A stretch of DNA of 64,000 nucleotides from Flavisolibacter tropicus (GTDB taxonomy: Bacteria > Bacteroidota > Bacteroidia > Chitinophagales > Chitinophagaceae), in NCBI RefSeq assembly GCF_001644645.1, contig NZ_CP011390.1, positions 3,778,001-3,842,000 on the forward strand, given 5' to 3'. Made by a program: the position numbers and the translations under genes. Below, one piece after another: positions 16,605-26,154 of this stretch. Within the stretch, counting starts at the first letter, position 1; each line of letters begins with the position of its first letter. The notes beneath the pieces are model-generated. The model saw only the letters and a list, made by a program, of their open reading frames with translations, was not told the origin of the DNA and did not search any database.

Positions 16605-18836
16605 TTATGCTGTTTCTTTAGCATTTTCCTGCTGTAATTTCCAAGTATGGTGGCCTAGGACAAGTTTAATATCAGAGAAGCTGAATTCATCACCCAGTTT
16701 GCTTTTGATAGCATTCATACTTTCGGCGCCTACTTCAGCAATAACAGATAAGATAGGCTGCACTTTATCTTTTTCAATTAAAGCTTCAACATCTAACTCT
16801 CCCTTAGCCACATAAGTAGACAAGTGACCAATGATAGTACTTTGAGCTAAGTTGCGTAGCGTTGCAATTTCTTCAACCGACTTACCATCTTTGAACAACT
16901 TAAAAGATTCTTCATTGGTGCTTCCTTTAACAGGTTTAGGTTTGACTTCTTTTATCTTTTTGGTAGGCTCTCCTGGTTGATACTTGTTATAATAATCTGC
17001 GTTTGTACTAAACCGTAAGTCGCCATATTTTGAAGACTGCAAACGTTGTAACTGTTGCCACAACAATCCTTCTATAGTTACTACCTCTTCTTTGTACTTC
17101 TTGATCTTAGTAGCATGTTGCAATGATTGAATATGTTGCTGGATCGGCTCCAGTAAATGAGTAGCCAATTCTTGTGAAAAGTATTCAACCGCCTTGGACA
17201 TGCGCTCTTGCAATGATTTAGTTTCGCCTGAGGTATGTGCCTGTTCAACTAGTTTATCTAATTGCATTTTAAATTTTCTACCCACATCATTCAGTTCAAT
17301 AGCTTTTTGTTTTGCGGCATCAGCCATCAACAAAGCAGCTTGCAAATAGGGAATCTTTTTACTTTCCAGTGTAATGACCCAATGATGTAGTAGTTGAACA
17401 GCTTTTGTAAAATCAAACAGCTTTTGTAAAGCCAATGACCAAGTGTGATACTTTTCTTTTTCGAGTACTTGTTCCAAAACAACTAGCTCTGTTTCCTGAC
17501 GAGCATACTCCAACACTCGTTTATCGGTAGCAATACTATACGGCACAATCCGTGACTTCAAAACTATACCATCCATAGAAGTACAACGGCTTAATGCAAC
17601 ATACACCTGTCCAGGCGCAAAGGAAGAACCGGCATCAATAATTGCTTTGTCGAACGTAAGGCCCTGGCTTTTGTGAACTGTAATAGCCCATGCTAAACGA
17701 ATAGGATATTGCGTGAAAGAACCTAATTCTTCTTCATCAATTTCATCGTTCTCTTTATTATAGATGTAGCGGATGTTTTTCCAGGTTTCCTTTTCCAGAA
17801 CAAAGTTTTCATTGCTATCTGGAAAACGAATCGTTATCTCGTCTTTAAAAATGTTTTGAACAAAAGCAATCTTACCATTGTAATACCGCTTCTCTGAACT
17901 GGTATCATTTTTAATAAACATTACCTGGGCGCCAACCTTTAACTGAAGCGCTAGATCTGTGGGCAACGCTTTTTCAGAAAAGTCATCTTTGATGACAGCA
18001 TTGAAGGTGTGAACGGGTCCTGACAAACGTTGCAGTTCCGTAGCGTTTATTGCATCTGCTGTTCTGTTGTGTGTAGTAATTGTAATATAAGTATCGTCCG
18101 GAACGAATGCAGGATTATAAAGTGCATTAAGATTATCAAAGTCTTCTTTATAAACTTGGTTATTACGAATACGATTTAAGATGTCAATGAAGTTTTGCTC
18201 ACTTTGACGGTAAATCTTTTTCAGTTCAATATAAAGAGGCTTGGCATCGGCAATTGCTTTAGCACTAAAGAAAAAAGGACTCTCGTAATAGTCTTTTAAA
18301 ATATTCCATTCCTGTTCCGGCACTACTGGCGGCAATTGAAACAGATCGCCAATATAGACTACCTGCACACCACCGAAAGGTGTATCAGGTTGTTTGCGGA
18401 AATGCCTTAGGATAGTATCAATAGCATCTAACATATCGCAGCGCATCATACTTACTTCATCTATAATAAGCAATTCGGCTTCTTGTAATAGCTGCCGCTT
18501 GTTGGAAGTAAAATGAATGTTTTTGAATAAGCTATGTTTATCATTGATCTCAACATAACCAATGACACCATCTCTTTGGATGTGACCAGGAATAAATGTA
18601 CCGCGTGGTAATTGAAAAAAAGAATGCATGGTAACACCACCGGCATTAATAGCTGCCACACCTGTAGGTGCAACAATTACTGCATTCTTTTGCGTATGTT
18701 CCTTAATGTAACGAAGGAATGTGGTTTTACCGGTACCAGCTTTTCCAGTAAGAAAAATATGGCGTGAAGTGTCATTTACAAGATTAACTGCCAGCTGGAA
18801 AAGGGTATTTGTTTCGTCGCTTTTTTGCATACTCAT
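16605..18836 (-). CDS. Pif1-like DNA helicase with C-terminal helix-turn-helix domain
   Basis: A 743-residue superfamily 1B helicase. Walker A GKAGTGKTTF (about 32-41), Walker B LLIIDEVSMM, the Pif1-type HSFFQLPRGTF segment, and motif VI AVALSRC-like VYVALSRCTS are all present, as is the UvrD_C2-type WAITVHKSQGLTFDKA. After about residue 430 comes a long helical region and a helix-turn-helix (SVEEIATLRNLAQSTIIGHL) like that following RecQ-type helicases. Probably acts on replication or recombination intermediates. Monocistronic. Confidence 0.9.
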   Translation of the reverse strand: MSMQKSDETNTLFQLAVNLVNDTSRHIFLTGKAGTGKTTFLRYIKEHTQKNAVIVAPTGVAAINAGGVTMHSFFQLPRGTFIPGHIQRDGVIGYVEINDKHSLFKNIHFTSNKRQLLQEAELLIIDEVSMMRCDMLDAIDTILRHFRKQPDTPFGGVQVVYIGDLFQLPPVVPEQEWNILKDYYESPFFFSAKAIADAKPLYIELKKIYRQSEQNFIDILNRIRNNQVYKEDFDNLNALYNPAFVPDDTYITITTHNRTADAINATELQRLSGPVHTFNAVIKDDFSEKALPTDLALQLKVGAQVMFIKNDTSSEKRYYNGKIAFVQNIFKDEITIRFPDSNENFVLEKETWKNIRYIYNKENDEIDEEELGSFTQYPIRLAWAITVHKSQGLTFDKAIIDAGSSFAPGQVYVALSRCTSMDGIVLKSRIVPYSIATDKRVLEYARQETELVVLEQVLEKEKYHTWSLALQKLFDFTKAVQLLHHWVITLESKKIPYLQAALLMADAAKQKAIELNDVGRKFKMQLDKLVEQAHTSGETKSLQERMSKAVEYFSQELATHLLEPIQQHIQSLQHATKIKKYKEEVVTIEGLLWQQLQRLQSSKYGDLRFSTNADYYNKYQPGEPTKKIKEVKPKPVKGSTNEESFKLFKDGKSVEEIATLRNLAQSTIIGHLSTYVAKGELDVEALIEKDKVQPILSVIAEVGAESMNAIKSKLGDEFSFSDIKLVLGHHTWKLQQENAKETA

Positions 18837-18921
18837 CTCCTATAAATTTACTACAACCCTAGCAGAAAAGCTGTTGATAAATACCTAATTAAGAAGAGTT
18901 TAAAATGTGTCTGCATATCAT

Positions 18922-18952
18922 AAAAAAAGCCACTTCGTAATGTGAAGTGGCT
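18922..18952 (-). terminator. Terminator of the OmpA lipoprotein gene
   Basis: The stem AGCCACTTC / GAAGTGGCT (18928-18936 with 18944-18952) is followed on the minus strand by a T-run, right after the stop codon at 18977. Confidence 0.85.
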
Positions 18953-18976
18953 CAATAATTATTAAGAAAAATATGA

Positions 18977-19846
18977 TTAGCTCTGTGGCTTTTCTAACAA
19001 TTTAAAGAACTGATCCAGTTGTGGTAAGATCACTATTCTAGTACGACGGTTAGCTGCTTTACCAGCGGCTGTATCATTACTTTGAACAGGTAAATATTCA
19101 CTACGACCACCCGCTGTCATACGCCTAGGTTCGATCTTATATTGGTTTTGTAATACGCGTACAATTGAAGTAGCTCTTTTTGTACTAAGATCCCAGTTGT
19201 CCTCAATACCTACAGATTTCATAGGTACATTATCTGTATGACCTTCAACTAAAAACTCAATATCTGGCTTGCTGTTCAGTACTTGAGCCACTTTACCTAA
19301 CACACGTTGTGCATCTGCGGAAAGGGCATAGCTACCGCTTTTGAACAACAACTTATCAGAGATAGAAATATATACAGCGCTCTTCTCTACTTTGATTTCG
19401 ATATCGCTGTCATTAACATCGTTCAAAGCACCTTTTAGGTTCATTACTAACGCCATGTTCAATGAATCCTTTTGCGCCAAAGCTTTTTGTAGATCCTGGA
19501 TGTAAAGATCTTTTGAACCTATATTTTCCAGTGATTTCTTAATGCTTTCTGCTTGTGTAGAAGAAATAACTGAAAGATCCTTCAACTGGTTTATAACTAC
19601 GTTGTTGTTTTCTTTTAAGAAGGCCACTTGCTTATTCAAGTCTTCAATATCCTTTTCTAACTGTGCCTTCTTACGTGCTGCAGCTTCCTCCTCTTCTCTA
19701 CACTTTTGCAAGTCGGTTTGAACCTGCTTATAAAAAGTGTTTAACTCTGCATACTTTGATTGCTCGGCTTGCAACTTCTTTTTACTAACACAAGAGCCCA
19801 TTGAAACAACCAGGGCTGCAGCAATTGTTAAGTGTGCTACTTTCAT
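18977..19846 (-). CDS. OmpA family lipoprotein
   Basis: A 289-residue outer-membrane lipoprotein that anchors to peptidoglycan. The signal peptide ends in a lipobox (SMGSC, Cys19). Residues about 25-130 form a charged coiled coil. The C-terminal OmpA domain (about 165-280) includes LLFKSGSYALS, LVEGHTDNVPM and NWDLSTKRATSIV with the peptidoglycan-binding Asp/Arg pattern. Monocistronic, with its own terminator. Confidence 0.92.
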   Translation of the reverse strand: MKVAHLTIAAALVVSMGSCVSKKKLQAEQSKYAELNTFYKQVQTDLQKCREEEEAAARKKAQLEKDIEDLNKQVAFLKENNNVVINQLKDLSVISSTQAESIKKSLENIGSKDLYIQDLQKALAQKDSLNMALVMNLKGALNDVNDSDIEIKVEKSAVYISISDKLLFKSGSYALSADAQRVLGKVAQVLNSKPDIEFLVEGHTDNVPMKSVGIEDNWDLSTKRATSIVRVLQNQYKIEPRRMTAGGRSEYLPVQSNDTAAGKAANRRTRIVILPQLDQFFKLLEKPQS

Positions 19847-20019
19847 CTAATTTGATTTAGGTTTAGAAATAGTGGTCTTGCCATATTTAATGGGCCTCAA
19901 AGATAGGCGGTCATTACAGCTGAGCTCACTTTAAATGAGGTTCTAATGAAGTATTAATGCTTTTTTAAGGAATTGTTTGCAAGCATAACACAAGGAAAGG
20001 CCTTAAATGGATAGACAAT

Positions 20020-20049
20020 AAAAAAGCCCCAGATAATTCTGAGGCTTTT
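20020..20049 (-). terminator. Terminator after tRNA-Phe
   Basis: Reading the minus strand downstream of the tRNA, AAGCCTCAG...CTGGGGCTTTTTT forms a stem with one bulge followed by a T-run. It begins directly after the tRNA 3' end. Confidence 0.75.
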
Positions 20050-20050
20050 G

Positions 20051-20123
20051 TGGTGTGGGGCGGGATCGAACCGCCGACACAAGGATTTTCAGTCCTTTGC
20101 TCTACCGACTGAGCTACCGCACC
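20051..20123 (-). tRNA. tRNA-Phe (GAA)
   Basis: A 73-nt cloverleaf on the minus strand. The acceptor is GGTGCGG, the D arm GCTC...GAGC, and the anticodon stem AAGGA/TCCTT holds the loop CTGAAAA (anticodon GAA). The T arm is GGCGG/CCGCC with loop TTCGATC, followed by the 3' acceptor CCACACC and discriminator A. CCA is not encoded. The acceptor stem has a C5-A68 mismatch, which is unusual. Confidence 0.95.
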
Positions 20124-20176
20124 ATCTTTTCGCTATTGCGGGTTGCAAAAATAAGGAAACGATTGATATAAAAGGA

Positions 20177-20220
20177 AAAAGAGAAAAAGAGTTTTAATTT
20201 TTTTTCTCTTTTTCTCTTTT
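20177..20220 (-). terminator. Likely terminator of recQ
   Basis: A 15-bp purine/pyrimidine stem (AAAAGAGAAAAAGAG / CTCTTTTTCTCTTTT) lies 10 bases after the recQ stop. It is followed on the minus strand by T-rich sequence. Low GC content makes it weaker than the other terminators here. Confidence 0.6.
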
Positions 20221-20229
20221 CAACTATGC

Positions 20230-22506
20230 TTAGTTACCATAAACACTTAAAAACTTGATGCGCATTATCTTTAATTGCTCCCAATTGTAGTTGCCATCGG
20301 CTAATTCCTCCTGGGCTACTTGTAAAGAAGATGTTTCACAACCTTTAAAGTATTCAATGATTTCTTCTTGTTCGTATTCATCTAACATATCGGAGATAGC
20401 GTAATCCAAATTCAGCTTGGTACCACTTGCAGCAATGGTTTCCATTTCTTCCAATAAAGCATCTAAACGCAGATCTTTATTTTTAGCAATGATCTCTAAA
20501 GGAATCTTTTTATCGACCTGCTGAATAATGTGTACTTTATTACTACTCTTATTCACAACGCTCTTCATAACGAAGTCGTCTGGACGCTCGATATTGTTTT
20601 CCTCTACATATTTTACAATAACATCTAAAAACGGCTTACCGTAACGAATAGCCTTACCCTTGCTTACACCCTGACATTTTTCAAGCTCTGCTGTGTTAGT
20701 AGGGAACATGGTAGCCATATCTTGTAGGGATGACTCAAGAAATATTACAAAAGGAGGTAAGTTCTTTTTCTTTGCTTCCTTTTGACGTATTTCTTTCAAC
20801 ATATTGAAAAGCTTATCGTCAGTAACACCAGCATTTCCAGCAGCTTCAGCAGCTTCATCATCATCTGCATTAGCTTCTTCAAACAAGTTGTTCAATACGA
20901 TTGGGAAAGCTTTTGGTTTTTTAAGGAAGTCTTCTCCCTTCTTCGTGATCTTCAATACACCGTATTCTTCAATATCCTTCTGAAGTATACTTTCCAGCAA
21001 CATTTGACGGATCAGTGAATTCCAGAAATGGGCTGGTTTTTCTTTACCTATACCAAAATCAGCCAATCCTTCATGGCGATACATCTTTATTTGTGGTGTT
21101 AGATGACCAGTAATGATCTGCACTACATATTCTGTAGCAAAGCGTTCATCTAAAGCCTGGATTGTTTGCAACAGCTGAACTACTTCACCTTTTGCTTCAA
21201 TCTTCTCTTTTGGATGTTTACAGTTATCGCAGTTCTTACAACTTTTATCGCCGTAATCTTCACCAAAATAACTCATCAATACTTTACGACGACAAACACC
21301 ACTTTCAGCATAACCAACGGTTTCATTGATCAGCTGTGCACCTACTTCACGCTCACTTAATGGCTTGTCGCGCATTAAATGTTCCAACTTACTTACGTCT
21401 TTATGAGAATAATAAAGGATACATTTTCCTTCTAATCCATCACGGCCAGCACGTCCTGTTTCCTGATAATAATTCTCTATTGACTTTGGAATATTATAGT
21501 GTATAACAAAGCGGATATCTGGCTTATCGATACCCATACCAAAAGCAATTGTAGCTACAATAACCTGAACATCTTCATTCAGGAATTGATCTTGCCGCTC
21601 AGCTCTGATCTTAGCATCAATACCTGCGTGATAAGCTACTGCTTTAATATTGTTTTGGGTCAAAAGAGCAGCTAACTCTTCTGTAGTCTTTCTATTGGTA
21701 GTATAAATAATACCGCTCTTGCCTTTATTCTGAACAATAAACTTTACAATGCTTTTCAGCGTATCGTCCTTTTTTATCTTAGGCTGAATCTCGTAGTAAA
21801 GATTTGGACGGTTGAAAGAAGAAAGAAAGACTTTAGGTGTGCGTAGGCCCAAGTTCTTGACAATATCACTCTGTACTTTAGGCGTAGCAGTAGCTGTTAA
21901 AGCAATTACCGGTACATTAGGATTGATCTGATCCATCATATCGCGCAGACGGCGGTATTCAGGACGAAAATCATGCCCCCATTCAGAAATACAGTGTGCC
22001 TCATCAACAGCAAAGAAAGATATCTGAAGATTAGAGAAAAAGTCCAGATTGTCTTGCTTGGTCAATGTTTCAGGAGCTACATACAACATTTTAGTACGGC
22101 CAGATTGCAGGTCGTCCTGAACGACTTTAATTTCTTTTTTTGTCAGTGTAGAATTTAAGAAGTGAGCTACATCATCTTTACTGCTATAGCTTCTTACCAA
22201 GTCTACCTGATTTTTCATCAAGGCAATCAACGGACTGACAATGATAGCCACCCCTGGTAGCATAGAGGCTGGCAATTGGTAACAAAGACTTTTACCGCCA
22301 CCAGTAGGCATGATAACAAATGTATCAATTCCAGCTAAAACAGATTGAATGATAGATTCTTGCTCACCTTTGAATTTATCAAAGCCAAAATGCTCATTTA
22401 GAGCTTTATGTAATTGTTCAGAAGAATACGCGGCAGGCACTTCAGACTCAATTTTCACAGCGGATTTTTTGGTTGTGGTTTTTTTTACGGTTCCCATAGA
22501 CGTCAT
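20230..22506 (-). CDS. recQ: ATP-dependent DNA helicase RecQ (long form)
   Basis: A 3'-5' helicase for recombination and fork repair. SF2 motifs: Walker [20 protein letters not shown]-type [30 protein letters not shown] and [11 protein letters not shown] zinc-binding region follows ([12 protein letters not shown]...CKNCDNC). Winged-helix RQC and HRDC-like segments and a C-terminal extension bring the length to 758 aa, longer than E. coli RecQ (about 610) but usual for Bacteroidota. The start could also be the ATG nine bases further in (MGTVKKTT). Confidence 0.95.
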   Translation of the reverse strand: MTSMGTVKKTTTKKSAVKIESEVPAAYSSEQLHKALNEHFGFDKFKGEQESIIQSVLAGIDTFVIMPTGGGKSLCYQLPASMLPGVAIIVSPLIALMKNQVDLVRSYSSKDDVAHFLNSTLTKKEIKVVQDDLQSGRTKMLYVAPETLTKQDNLDFFSNLQISFFAVDEAHCISEWGHDFRPEYRRLRDMMDQINPNVPVIALTATATPKVQSDIVKNLGLRTPKVFLSSFNRPNLYYEIQPKIKKDDTLKSIVKFIVQNKGKSGIIYTTNRKTTEELAALLTQNNIKAVAYHAGIDAKIRAERQDQFLNEDVQVIVATIAFGMGIDKPDIRFVIHYNIPKSIENYYQETGRAGRDGLEGKCILYYSHKDVSKLEHLMRDKPLSEREVGAQLINETVGYAESGVCRRKVLMSYFGEDYGDKSCKNCDNCKHPKEKIEAKGEVVQLLQTIQALDERFATEYVVQIITGHLTPQIKMYRHEGLADFGIGKEKPAHFWNSLIRQMLLESILQKDIEEYGVLKITKKGEDFLKKPKAFPIVLNNLFEEANADDDEAAEAAGNAGVTDDKLFNMLKEIRQKEAKKKNLPPFVIFLESSLQDMATMFPTNTAELEKCQGVSKGKAIRYGKPFLDVIVKYVEENNIERPDDFVMKSVVNKSSNKVHIIQQVDKKIPLEIIAKNKDLRLDALLEEMETIAASGTKLNLDYAISDMLDEYEQEEIIEYFKGCETSSLQVAQEELADGNYNWEQLKIMRIKFLSVYGN

Positions 22507-22604
22507 TTAACAGCTTTTGATAAAGCATTTAACTAATTACACAGGTACCATTCGGTAGAATTATACTCGAAATTTACTTAGGTAGGGAGACGGGTTAGTA
22601 CCGG

Positions 22605-23699
22605 ATGGATACTGTGATTAAAATATCAAGCGAATTTAATACAAGCTATGTGTTTTCTATAATCAAAAAGGTTAAAATAGTCCTTACTAAGTATATATGT
22701 GGATTAACTGAAAGAACTAATTTTGACCGCTTGAAAAACGAATCTTCCATAATAAAAGCGGCGCGGCGTACCATTGAAATGGAGGCTGCAGCCTTGTCCA
22801 ACCTGTCATCTCTATTGGATGCACAGTTTGAAGAATGTATCAACACATTGGCCGTCTGTACGGGCCGTATAGTAATCAGCGGTATAGGTAAGAGCGCCAT
22901 TATAGCTCAAAAGATAGTTGCCACCTTAAACTCCACCGGAACTCCATCCATCTTTTTACATGCAGCAGATGCCATACATGGTGACCTGGGAATGGTGCAA
23001 AGTGATGATGTAGTGATCATTATCAGCAAAAGCGGTGAAAGTCCTGAAATAAAAGTGTTGTTGCCTTTGATCAAGAACTTTGGAAACAAAGTGATTGGTA
23101 TGGTAGGTAATATGTCATCGTTCTTAGCGCTGAAAGCTGATTATATATTAAATACTACCGTGGAGCAAGAGGCTTGTCCTAATAACCTGGCCCCAACAAC
23201 CAGCACTACGGCGCAACTAGCCATGGGTGATGCCGTAGCGGTGTGCCTGATGGAAAGGAAAGGCTTTGCTGTAGAAGACTTTGCTAAACTGCATCCGGGC
23301 GGTGCCTTGGGCAAAAAGTTGTACCTGCGTGTATCTGACCTGTGTGGTGAAAATGAGAAGCCGGCTGTACAAGCTGAACAAACGCTGAAAGAAGTGATCA
23401 TGGAAATGACACGCAAACGACTAGGTGTAACAGCTGTACTAAGCACAGAAGGTAACCTGCTGGGTGTAATTACCGATGGTGATTTACGGCGGATGCTTGA
23501 AAAAACCGATAATATTGAGGAAATTAAAGCAAAAGATATCATGACCACACATCCTAAAATCATTGCCTCCAGCGAAATGGCGGTAAATGCATTGGATGTG
23601 ATGCGCCAAAATTCTATTACCCAATTAATTGTAGCCGACGACAATACTTATAAAGGAGTAATCCATTTACATGATCTTGTTAAAGAAGGCCTGATATAA
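22605..23699 (+). CDS. kdsD: KpsF/GutQ (KdsD) arabinose-5-phosphate isomerase
   Basis: Interconverts ribulose-5-phosphate and arabinose-5-phosphate, the first step to Kdo for lipopolysaccharide. A SIS sugar isomerase domain (GIGKSAIIAQKIVATLNSTG, HGDLGMV, SKSGES; about 75-210) is followed by two CBS domains (about 245-364). The ATG at 22605 gives about 40 N-terminal residues not expected for the family (usually about 320 aa). An in-frame TTG at 22731, six bases after a TAATTTTG (-7-like) box, gives 322 aa and may be the true start. It precedes manC by 8 bases. KdsB of the same pathway is at 36389. Confidence 0.93.
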   Translation: MDTVIKISSEFNTSYVFSIIKKVKIVLTKYICGLTERTNFDRLKNESSIIKAARRTIEMEAAALSNLSSLLDAQFEECINTLAVCTGRIVISGIGKSAIIAQKIVATLNSTGTPSIFLHAADAIHGDLGMVQSDDVVIIISKSGESPEIKVLLPLIKNFGNKVIGMVGNMSSFLALKADYILNTTVEQEACPNNLAPTTSTTAQLAMGDAVAVCLMERKGFAVEDFAKLHPGGALGKKLYLRVSDLCGENEKPAVQAEQTLKEVIMEMTRKRLGVTAVLSTEGNLLGVITDGDLRRMLEKTDNIEEIKAKDIMTTHPKIIASSEMAVNALDVMRQNSITQLIVADDNTYKGVIHLHDLVKEGLI

Positions 23700-23707
23700 A
23701 ACTAAAT

Positions 23708-24811
23708 ATGACTGAACAATTGACCAAGCACAATCAACATACCTATGTAGCTATTATGGCCGGAGGTATTGGCTCTCGCTTTTGGCCCGTAAGCCGTATG
23801 AATTATCCAAAACAGTTTTTAGATATTCTGGGAACAGGCCGTACGTTAATTCAACAAACCTTTTTACGGTTTGCGAAGTTTGTACCGAAAGAAAACATAT
23901 TCGTTGTTACCTCTAATGAATATGTAGACCTGGTAAAAGAACAACTGAGTGAGATTCCCACTGAAAATATCATTGGCGAACCTTTTAGAAAAAATACAGC
24001 TCCTTGCGTAGCCTATATTTCCACCAAGTTGTTACAAAAAGATCCTGAGGCCTCGTTAATAGTAGCGCCATCTGATCACCTGATCTTAGAAGAACAAACC
24101 TTTTTAGATGTATGTGCAAAAGCGCTTGACTTTGTAAATCATTTCAACGCTTTAGTAACAATTGGAGTTCAACCAACTTATCCCAACACAGGTTATGGCT
24201 ATATACAACATGAACCATTAGAAGCCGCACCTGAAGTATATAAAGTAAAAACGTTTACAGAGAAACCGAATAAGGAACTGGCGCAAACCTTTATAGACAG
24301 CGGTGACTTTTTATGGAATGCCGGCATATTTGTGTGGCAGGTAAAACGGATCATGGATGCCTTTCATCATCACCTACCTGAAATGTATGAGCTTTTTGCA
24401 GCGGAAGCACATAAGTTCAACACCGAAGAAGAAAACGAATTGATCAATACCATTTATCCACAATGTACCAGCATATCCATTGATTTTGGTATAATGGAAA
24501 AGGCACGCAATGTATTTGTGATCCCTGCATCGTTTGGCTGGAGTGACTTAGGTACATGGAATAGTGCCTGGGAAAATATGGAAAAAGATTATTTAGGTAA
24601 TGCTGTAGCCGGTAAAAGAGTAATGGTTATTGATGCCACTCGCTGCGTAGTACATACATCTGACGAAAAGCTGGTGATCTTACAAGGACTTGATGACTTC
24701 ATAATAGTAGATACAAAAGATGCGCTATTGATCTGCCAGAAAGAAAAAGAACAAGACATTAAAGAATATGTGGCGGATGTAAAGCGAAATATTGGGGATC
24801 AGTATTTGTGA
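23708..24811 (+). CDS. manC: Mannose-1-phosphate guanylyltransferase
   Basis: Makes GDP-mannose from mannose-1-phosphate and GTP for surface polysaccharides and glycoproteins. The nucleotidyltransferase signature MAGGIGSRFWPVSR...PKQF is at the N-terminus, with TEKP (FTEKPNKELA), LWNAGIFVW and FGWSDLGTW typical of the family. 367 aa, the short form without a C-terminal isomerase domain. Probably in one transcript with kdsD. Confidence 0.93.
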   Translation: MTEQLTKHNQHTYVAIMAGGIGSRFWPVSRMNYPKQFLDILGTGRTLIQQTFLRFAKFVPKENIFVVTSNEYVDLVKEQLSEIPTENIIGEPFRKNTAPCVAYISTKLLQKDPEASLIVAPSDHLILEEQTFLDVCAKALDFVNHFNALVTIGVQPTYPNTGYGYIQHEPLEAAPEVYKVKTFTEKPNKELAQTFIDSGDFLWNAGIFVWQVKRIMDAFHHHLPEMYELFAAEAHKFNTEEENELINTIYPQCTSISIDFGIMEKARNVFVIPASFGWSDLGTWNSAWENMEKDYLGNAVAGKRVMVIDATRCVVHTSDEKLVILQGLDDFIIVDTKDALLICQKEKEQDIKEYVADVKRNIGDQYL

Positions 24812-24834
24812 GGTGAAAGAAAGGTTCACAATCG

Positions 24835-24852
24835 ACAGACGACAGTCCACAG
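24835..24852. repeat. Dispersed 18-base spacer word, copy 2
   Basis: Identical to 8695-8712, again shortly after the stop of a + strand gene. Confidence 0.5.
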
Positions 24853-25034
24853 GAAGAAAGTCATTAGTCAGTAAGTCATTGGGAAATTAGAGAAGATGAA
24901 TAATGAGTGAAGAATAATGAATAACCGTGAGGCGACAAGCATGAGCGCGTTTTACGAGATATGAGGGCATATAATTAATTTAGATGTAAAGAGGATGTTT
25001 GATACATCCTCTTTACAAATCAACATCCTGGCTT

Positions 25035-25763
25035 ATGAACTTTAATAACATCTTATTCCTAGATATTGAAACGGTTTCGCAATACGAAACGTACAATCAC
25101 TTACCTGAAGACTGGCGTGAATTGTGGGATTTGAAAGCGGGTTTATTACTAAGAAATAAAGAAGCTGATACCCCGGAAACCATTTATGACCGCGCTGGCA
25201 TCTATGCCGAATTTGGTAAGATCATTTGTATTTCCTGTGGCTATATTCAAGGTACTAAAGAAGACCGCAAACTGGTATTGAAATCTTTTTGTGGAGATGA
25301 TGAATACCGTATACTCACAGACTTTGCTGATATGCTACAGAAGTGGTCGGGCGATACTGATAAATTTTTATGTGCCCATAACGGGAAAGAATTTGATTAT
25401 CCCTATATCTGTCGCCGTATGATCATTAACGGCATAGCTATACCAGAAGCTTTAAAAATAACCGGTAAAAAACCTTGGGAAGTGCGTCACCTGGACACCT
25501 TAGAGCTATGGAAATTTGGTGATTATAAAAGCTTTACATCGCTGAAATTATTAGCTAAGACATTGGGCATTCCATCGCCTAAAGATGATATAGATGGCAG
25601 CATGGTAAACTCGGTATACTGGAATGAAAAAGACATTGACCGCATTGCTATCTATTGTCAAAAAGATGTGATTACACTAGCACAGGTATTGTTACGTTTT
25701 CATTGTGAGTCCTTCATCAAACAAGAAAACATTTCTATAAAATATGTCCAGCAACAGAACTAA
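25035..25763 (+). CDS. Predicted 3'-5' exonuclease (PolB-exonuclease-like)
   Basis: A DEDD-fold nuclease of 242 residues. ExoI motif LFLDIETV (Asp/Glu near 9-11), ExoII region CAHNGKEFDYPYICRR, and a C-terminal ExoIII-like YCQKDVITLAQVL. The start at ATG 25035 (MNFNNILFLDIET) is preferred because the upstream in-frame extension is not conserved. Substrate unknown. The last 20 bases overlap the RidA gene start, indicating translational coupling. Confidence 0.85.
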   Translation: MNFNNILFLDIETVSQYETYNHLPEDWRELWDLKAGLLLRNKEADTPETIYDRAGIYAEFGKIICISCGYIQGTKEDRKLVLKSFCGDDEYRILTDFADMLQKWSGDTDKFLCAHNGKEFDYPYICRRMIINGIAIPEALKITGKKPWEVRHLDTLELWKFGDYKSFTSLKLLAKTLGIPSPKDDIDGSMVNSVYWNEKDIDRIAIYCQKDVITLAQVLLRFHCESFIKQENISIKYVQQQN

Positions 25764-26142
25764 TTATTCGTCTGGTGCTAAATGGGAGGATATAGTAGGC
25801 TATAGCCGTGCTGTGAAGATCGGCAATGTGATAGAAGTTACCGGTACGGTGGCTGTAGATGAACATAACCAACTCATTGGCGAAGGCGATGCTTACCTGC
25901 AAACTAAGTTTATTCTGCAAAAAATAGAGTCCGTATTGCTACAAGCAGGTGCTTCATTGAAAGATGTAGTGCGCACACGCATGTTTGTAACCGATATAGC
26001 GCAATGGGAAGCGTATGGTAAGGCCCATGGAGAAGTGTTTAAAGACATAAAGCCCTGTACGACCATGGTGGAAGTAAGCAGATTGATAGCTCCGGAATAC
26101 TTAATTGAAATTGAGGCCACCGCTGTACTTTCTAATTCTTAA
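25744..26142 (+). CDS. RidA family protein
   Basis: A 132-residue member of the YjgF/YER057c/UK114 family. Family members hydrolyse reactive imine/enamine intermediates formed by PLP enzymes. Motifs include GNVIEVTGTVAVDE, VVRTRMFVTD and the C-terminal LIEIEATAVL. The Arg of VVRTRMF corresponds to the imine-binding arginine. It sits 12 bases before a PLP aminotransferase gene, which makes metabolic sense. Confidence 0.92.
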   Translation: MSSNRTNYSSGAKWEDIVGYSRAVKIGNVIEVTGTVAVDEHNQLIGEGDAYLQTKFILQKIESVLLQAGASLKDVVRTRMFVTDIAQWEAYGKAHGEVFKDIKPCTTMVEVSRLIAPEYLIEIEATAVLSNS

Positions 26143-26154
26143 TTATTTTTCATT

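Noticed and set aside
22605..24811. Capsule or exopolysaccharide cluster around kdsD and manC
   Set aside because: Only two sugar-nucleotide genes are present, and no glycosyltransferase, flippase or polymerase follows.
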